Origin: Nemertoderma westbladi
Taxonomy: Eukaryota; Xenacoelomorpha; Nemertodermatida; Nemertodermatidae
Length of the DNA stretch: 64,000 nt
Direction: 5' to 3'
Assembly (NCBI GenBank): GCA_032718475.1
Contig: JAUCBJ010005393.1
Span: 62,001-126,000 of the forward strand
The notes under the pieces were generated by a model, which was not told the origin of the DNA, searched no databases, and saw nothing but the letters and a program-made list of their open reading frames with translations. Below, one piece after another: positions 59,489 to 64,000 of the stretch. The translations under genes were made by a program, and so were the position numbers. Within the stretch, counting starts at the first letter, position 1, and every line of letters begins with the position of its first letter.

Positions 59489-59994
59489 AGAATTGTTGGC
59501 TGCTCTCTCTCCAGTAGGGGGTGAGACAGGCAGCCGGTCAGGAGTTAACTGGCGCCTGTGAGACCGATTGTGTCCGGTAATTCCACTGGCCTCTAGTGGC
59601 CGGACCTACGCATTACTAATGTAATCCATAGTGGGGGTTGGGGGTGCTTTTTTGCCGAGTCAGCTCTCGGGGCAAATACCACACCCGGTTTGCCATTCCA
59701 CAGGGTGGGTGTCGCAATGGAGTCAGATATGAGGCCCATCACCCATATCTACTCTGGCGCACATGACTCACCATTGGCTGTTGCAGCTCATCTGCTGGGT
59801 CATGCCATGTACCCTTGCTGCCAGGTGCAGGTCGCAGTGAAGTGCTCTCAGAATGGACATGAGAACACTCTACTCCTGACCAGCCATTGGTAGATCACCA
59901 TCTGCCTGGTCAGGCCATATACCCCTGCAGCCAAGTATATGGGTCCTTAATCCAGGACCAAGGGCGTCCTTATCCCAGAACGAAGGGGGTCCTA
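59489..59994 (-). other. Probable 5' UTR of the RTE-like LINE
   Basis: This GC-rich non-coding sequence lies upstream of the LINE start. It contains an imperfect internal duplication (about 59787-59833 and 59892-59940, sharing 'gccat.tacccctgc.gcca') as LINE 5' regions often do. No separate gene is seen. Confidence 0.5.
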
Positions 59995-60500
59995 GTTACA
60001 GGACCAGATTTGCCCTAGTAAGAGGGTCTATGCAGCTACAGGTGGCACCTCCTTTATGCTGCATGGAGGTGGCAAGTTTTCTTTATCAATGACCTAGAAT
60101 ACCTGACCTGACCTGGATGAATGAAATAATGAAGGAAGGTACATATAGAGCAACATAACCTAACACAGTCGAACACACCCAAACACACTCCAAAAACTGC
60201 CGAACACAGTCGAAAATAGAAAGAGCACAAAAAGATACACCGGGTACCAACTAACTTTTAGATAAAATTAGCGACAAATTGATTTTCAATAAGTAAATTC
60301 CCAAAATTATTGAATAAAATTGTCTGATATTAAATATAAATGTCTTACCAGATCATCTGAAATGGAATCAGGAGGTATCATGTTGCTTTTGGGTAGGTTG
60401 GTAACTGCTCAATTCTTAATTTATTGTGTACTGCTGTACTGTACAACAAAATTATGTCAGTATTTAGGGAAGCGTACCTTTCACATATCACTAGTTGATG
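59995..60500 (+). repeat. Left arm of a 506-bp inverted repeat
   Basis: This is the reverse complement of 61697-62202 with no net length change over 506 bp and only scattered mismatches. Both arms carry the same open stretch beginning MSDIKYK and including LLLGRLVTAQFLIYC, a hydrophobic peptide with no recognised domain. Confidence 0.92.
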
Positions 60501-61696
60501 TGGCGGATCTGAACTGTAACATACCAGTAGTCAAATTGCGATACTATACCAGTAGCCTATCTTACACCTTACAGTCTTACCTATCTACTATATTATATTC
60601 TATCTCTTATAAACTACCTGTAGGCAGTGAGTGGTAGGCCCTGAACTATCTTATTGGCCTACAGTAGTATTTTACTGTATTATTAGTCTTATCTGCTTCT
60701 CTTATCCATTCAGACAGTGAAACCAGCTACAGGCACTCTACCAGTTACAGTTATGTAGGCCAACTGTTGTTGGTTTTTTGACAATTTGACGAAGATACTG
60801 CATATCATAGGCCTATGAGTAATCCTATGGTAATAGGAATTCACATGTATATATCAGAAATATCAAATACTGAAATATAGCAGCATATAGCTGAACTTTT
60901 AAACGACTCTTTATCTCTGACACTTCCTCTGGGCCTACTGAACTTCCTGAATTCCCGGTTTATGATAGCACCATAATAGCTAAAGAACGAAAACTACCAA
61001 TTGATAAGTGGAATTGGTGTGGGAGTAGGAGTGGGAGTAATACCAACAGTAAGGATAATGGGTGTGGAGTGGGAGTAATACCAACTTATATTCGGTTTTC
61101 ATGGATCCAGCTGACGACAGTACAATAATTGATATTGTAATCCCAGAATCCTTCGATGAGATGATTCAGGGAAATTGAGCTACAATAAAATAAAGTTGGG
61201 AATAAATTTCTGTCTGTAAGATTTTCTACATGAGCTGTGATTTATTAAAAAAACGAGGAGCAGTATACAAAGTCTGTAATGAGCTTCGCGATTGCAATGG
61301 AAGTTGGCGAGGTTTCTCGAGAATTGGCGCTATTAATCGATACCTGTTTGGACAAGAGAGTGATTGTTGTGTCACAACAACACCAGTACACACAGACACA
61401 GCTGAAGCTGGTGAGTGAGTCCAAGCGAGAGCGACCCAAATAAGATAATACTTGTCTTGTAGTGCTAGTACCAGTAAGAAACGTTATACCAGCATAGCAC
61501 CACCGTTAAACTTGAACCTGGAACCAATGTACCAGTACCAGTAGTCCTACCACCGGTAATTTATCTCACTTATAATGAGGTCAAGACGCCAGGCATCGCT
61601 CCTCTCCAGAAGAGGAAGATTTCATTGACAATATAATGAATGAAGATATCCTCGCCTCAGAATAGCAATAGGAAATTATTCCAAAAGATTTGCATA
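60501..61696. other. 1.2-kb spacer between inverted-repeat arms
   Basis: The spacer is non-coding, with a short gtgggagtaataccaac duplication near 61030-61085. A 62-codon plus-strand frame at 61230-61418 and a 64-codon minus-strand frame overlap and neither resembles a protein family. I see no transposase. Confidence 0.6.
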
Positions 61697-62202
61697 CATC
61701 AACTAGTGATATGTGAAAGGTACGCTTCCCTACATACTGACATAATTTTGTTGTACAGTACAGCAGTACACAATAAATTAAGAATTGAGCAGTTACCAAC
61801 CTACCCAAAAGCAACATGATACCTCCTGGTTCCATTTCAGCTGATCTGGTAAGAAATTTATATTTAATATCAGACAATTTTATTCAATAATTTTGGGAAT
61901 TTACTTATTGAAAATCAATTTGTCGCTAATTTTATCTAAAAGTTAGTTGGTACCCGGTGTATTTTTTTGTGCTCTTTCTATTTTCGACTGTGTTCGGCAG
62001 TTTTTGGAGTGTGTTTGGGTGTGTTCGACTGTGTTAGGTTATGTTGCTCTATATGTACCTTCCTTCATTATTTCATTCATCCAGGTCAGGTCAGGTATTC
62101 TAGGTCATTGATAAAGAAAACTTGCCACCTCCATGCAGCATAAAGGAGGTGCCACCTGTAGCTGCATAGACCCTCTTACTAGGGCAAATCTGGTCCTGTA
62201 AC
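61697..62202 (-). repeat. Right arm of a 506-bp inverted repeat
   Basis: This is the inverted copy of 59995-60500. Left and right coordinates sum to a constant (122197) at both ends, so pairing is in register throughout. Confidence 0.92.
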
Positions 62203-64000
62203 TGCCATGGAAAGGATCCCTATTGTAGCAATTCATTTAATAAAAGTGTCATCATCTTTAGAAAACGTGAGATCCTAGAATATAAAGCTCTGGTAGTGTT
62301 GGGAACATGCACTTTCATCGTGTTTGCGCCAAGAAATGTGATGGATTATTGTATGCAATATGCTATATTCAGGATAAGTCTAAGAAACACTTTGCTGAAG
62401 AAACTCTAAAATACTTTGAGGATAAAGGCGTCACCATCAATTAAATAATAACGTGTTACGGGTGTTGGTGCTAGGGAGATTCTAGCGCCCTATGTGGGTT
62501 GTTTGGTGGATTCGCAGGCACATTAACACACTGTTACACACACAAAGCAAAGGGCTGAAGGGTCTTAACATCGACAATGATTAGGTTTGACTGATCTGTA
62601 TAGGCCTAATGCGAACGGACAGCGCAACTGCAATAAGGTTACTCAGGGAAGATACTCACACTCAGTGTGTTGAATGCTGGAGTTCGGGCCAGTCAATGGC
62701 AGTAACCAGCTGACAAATATGATACCGACCTGACATATTGCGGTGCTGCAGTGACTTTCTCCAGTCAGCCAGTAGCGGCAGTCTGCTACTCTAGTACTCT
62801 GTAATCTAACTGAGGGATAACATCGAGGAAAACCCTTCTTCTATCTTCTGATGGTTGAACCAGTTCAGCAGTTAGTTTATTGTATAACAATCAAAGCAAT
62901 AATAATAACAATATCAAACAGAATAGTAGAATAACAGAAACGTGAGTGCGAATGAGAGCTGGTGTGTAAGCATAAATGTACCGGTAGTGTAGTGTAGTGT
63001 AGTGCTGAAAAGTATGGCCTATTAGCAACCCAACATGGGGTATGTAAAATAATACCGAGTCTGATAATTATGATTTAAATTGCACTATATATACATTCGG
63101 TAAATTCGGTATTGCCATACTTGCTAGGTTGCTAATTGCTAGGTGGCGTAATATAAAGGAAATTAACAAGGACAACAATGTTAACAAATTTGGTATACAG
63201 TATAAGGGATACAGGCATTTATAACGGGATTCCCTGAGTTGGCGAAGGAATCCCGACTGGGTTTTGTCGTGGTTTGATACGCGTCGCGTTTACACTTATT
63301 ACTTGTTATTTATTCAGTTGATCTGTGTAGAGTTGGGAAGCAAGATGGTTTTAACCTTGTGGGACGCTACCAGGGGGGAAACAGGAGGGACACTCAGTGG
63401 GACCACCTGCAAAGCGATATCGTGAGTTAATAACGCCAACGCCCAAGGATCCAACAACGGGGCTCGGCAAGACAGTATCAATGAGAATGAGTAGCCTCAA
63501 GAGCAAACAGGAGGGGAGGAAGCGACCCAGGCAGGATGATGATAGAGGTAAAGAACTGAGATGGTTCCTGGAAGGTGCGGGAGGAGCACTATAGGACTCT
63601 AGGACTAATTGCGGGTGATGTCGATATGCCTGGAAGGCACCGCATGGACACACAAGTACAAATAATTGACTGATTTAACTGACAGATTGACTGACAGAAT
63701 TGACTTGACATACTAATTGACTGAAACAGGAGGGTGGGACAATGACGGATCTCACTGACATGCTGTACACATGCGTGAGGCCCGATAAGACTGTGTGGAG
63801 AGTAAGAGCGGAAGGGGGTTGAGTATGAGAGAAGCATAGGGGGGAAAGTGCTAGGACTTGTGGGAAAGTAAAGGGTGTGAGGTCCAAGTGTGGGGAGCGA
63901 GCATTGAGGAGGGTAAGTCACATGGGACTAGTGAGCGAGGAGAACGGACAACAGAGTCCGAGACAAAATTGCGTGAGAAGTGAGGGTGATCGTCTAAATA
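62203..64000. other. Right end of window: no firmly identifiable gene
   Basis: I see no recognisable domain here. A 45-codon plus-strand frame (62307-62444; MHFHRVCAKKCDGLLY...EDKGVTIN) could be an old gene or transposon fragment but is unrecognised. A 65-codon plus frame at 63397-63594 is basic (SLKSKQEGRKRPRQDDD) and might be part of a retroelement gag, without further support. A hairpin with stem cgggattcc/ggaatcccg lies at 63225-63255. The sequence from 62447 (tgttacgggtg) could be an LTR start, but no partner is in the window. Confidence 0.5.

Larger units (their letters stand above)
56403..59994 (-). mobile_element. RTE-like non-LTR retrotransposon, nearly full length
   Basis: This minus-strand LINE has an AP-endonuclease domain, a reverse transcriptase domain, no second ORF, and a 3' end in a tag trinucleotide run (56403-56415 region), all fitting the RTE clade. 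The coding frame is about 1010 codons in two pieces because of one missing base. A 5'-truncated sister copy sits at 7684-8071. The 5' boundary is uncertain: coding sequence starts at about 59488, and the GC-rich sequence to about 59994 is probably 5' UTR. It is nested in an older CR1/Jockey-like fragment. Confidence 0.85.

Noticed and set aside
63234-63256. TGGCGAAGGAATCCCG as a tRNA primer-binding site for another LTR element
   Set aside because: The sequence is part of a hairpin, matches no tRNA 3' end I can recall with confidence, and no LTR pair is present in the window.
63351-63921. Overlapping minus-strand frames of 100, 110 and 70 codons
   Set aside because: They overlap each other in different frames with low-complexity Pro/Ser/Leu composition and no domain.

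Overview
This window is animal (metazoan) genomic DNA, most likely from an AT-rich marine invertebrate. The evidence is a spliced gene with GT-AG introns and calcium-binding EGF exons, BEL/Pao LTR retrotransposons, and RTE-like and CR1/Jockey-like non-LTR elements. I cannot name the species. No bacterial or viral gene organisation is present.

The backbone is one plus-strand gene whose two ends both lie outside the recognisable part of the window. I count 99 consecutive EGF exons: 98 intact and one split by a transposon. They lie at 11995-17054 and 35690-55445. Ninety-six are exactly 123 bp and three are 126 bp. All have phase-1 borders, so exons can be gained, lost or skipped without a frameshift. 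The usual exon+intron unit is about 236-237 bp, and introns are nearly as uniform as exons, so the array grew by recent duplication of whole genomic units. Superimposed patterns include a variant three-exon module recurring every ~4.0 kb, a 1711-bp seven-exon duplication, a 945-bp four-exon duplication and a 708-bp repeat.

Two BEL/Pao elements of one family sit antisense in this gene. Copy 1 (1-11963, 3' end beyond the window) lies in the intron before exon 1. It is an internally deleted derivative lacking reverse transcriptase, RNase H and integrase, and it carries an unidentified 1.26-kb insertion and a 5'-truncated LINE. Copy 2 (17055-35684, 18,630 bp) is complete: two 1165-bp LTRs with no difference seen, TG...CA ends and a 5-bp target duplication (ccaac) inside EGF exon 22. 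In the element's own direction it reads 5' LTR, 2.26-kb leader, gag, pol, 1.65-kb spacer, a 1351-codon third ORF and 3' LTR. The third ORF has CCHC-type knuckles, occupies the env position and is not recognisable as an envelope. Its role is unknown.

The spacer between pol and the third ORF holds a 161-bp block identical between the two copies, although a nearby coding sample differs by about 13%. With the third ORF, this is the strongest candidate for undescribed function. Despite its identical LTRs, copy 2 has a one-base frameshift and two stop codons in gag-pol.

The right end (55446-64000) is repeat debris: a 15-bp tandem repeat, a CR1/Jockey-like fragment, a nearly complete minus-strand RTE-like LINE with a one-base frameshift, a 506-bp inverted repeat around a 1.2-kb spacer, and about 1.8 kb with nothing firmly identifiable.
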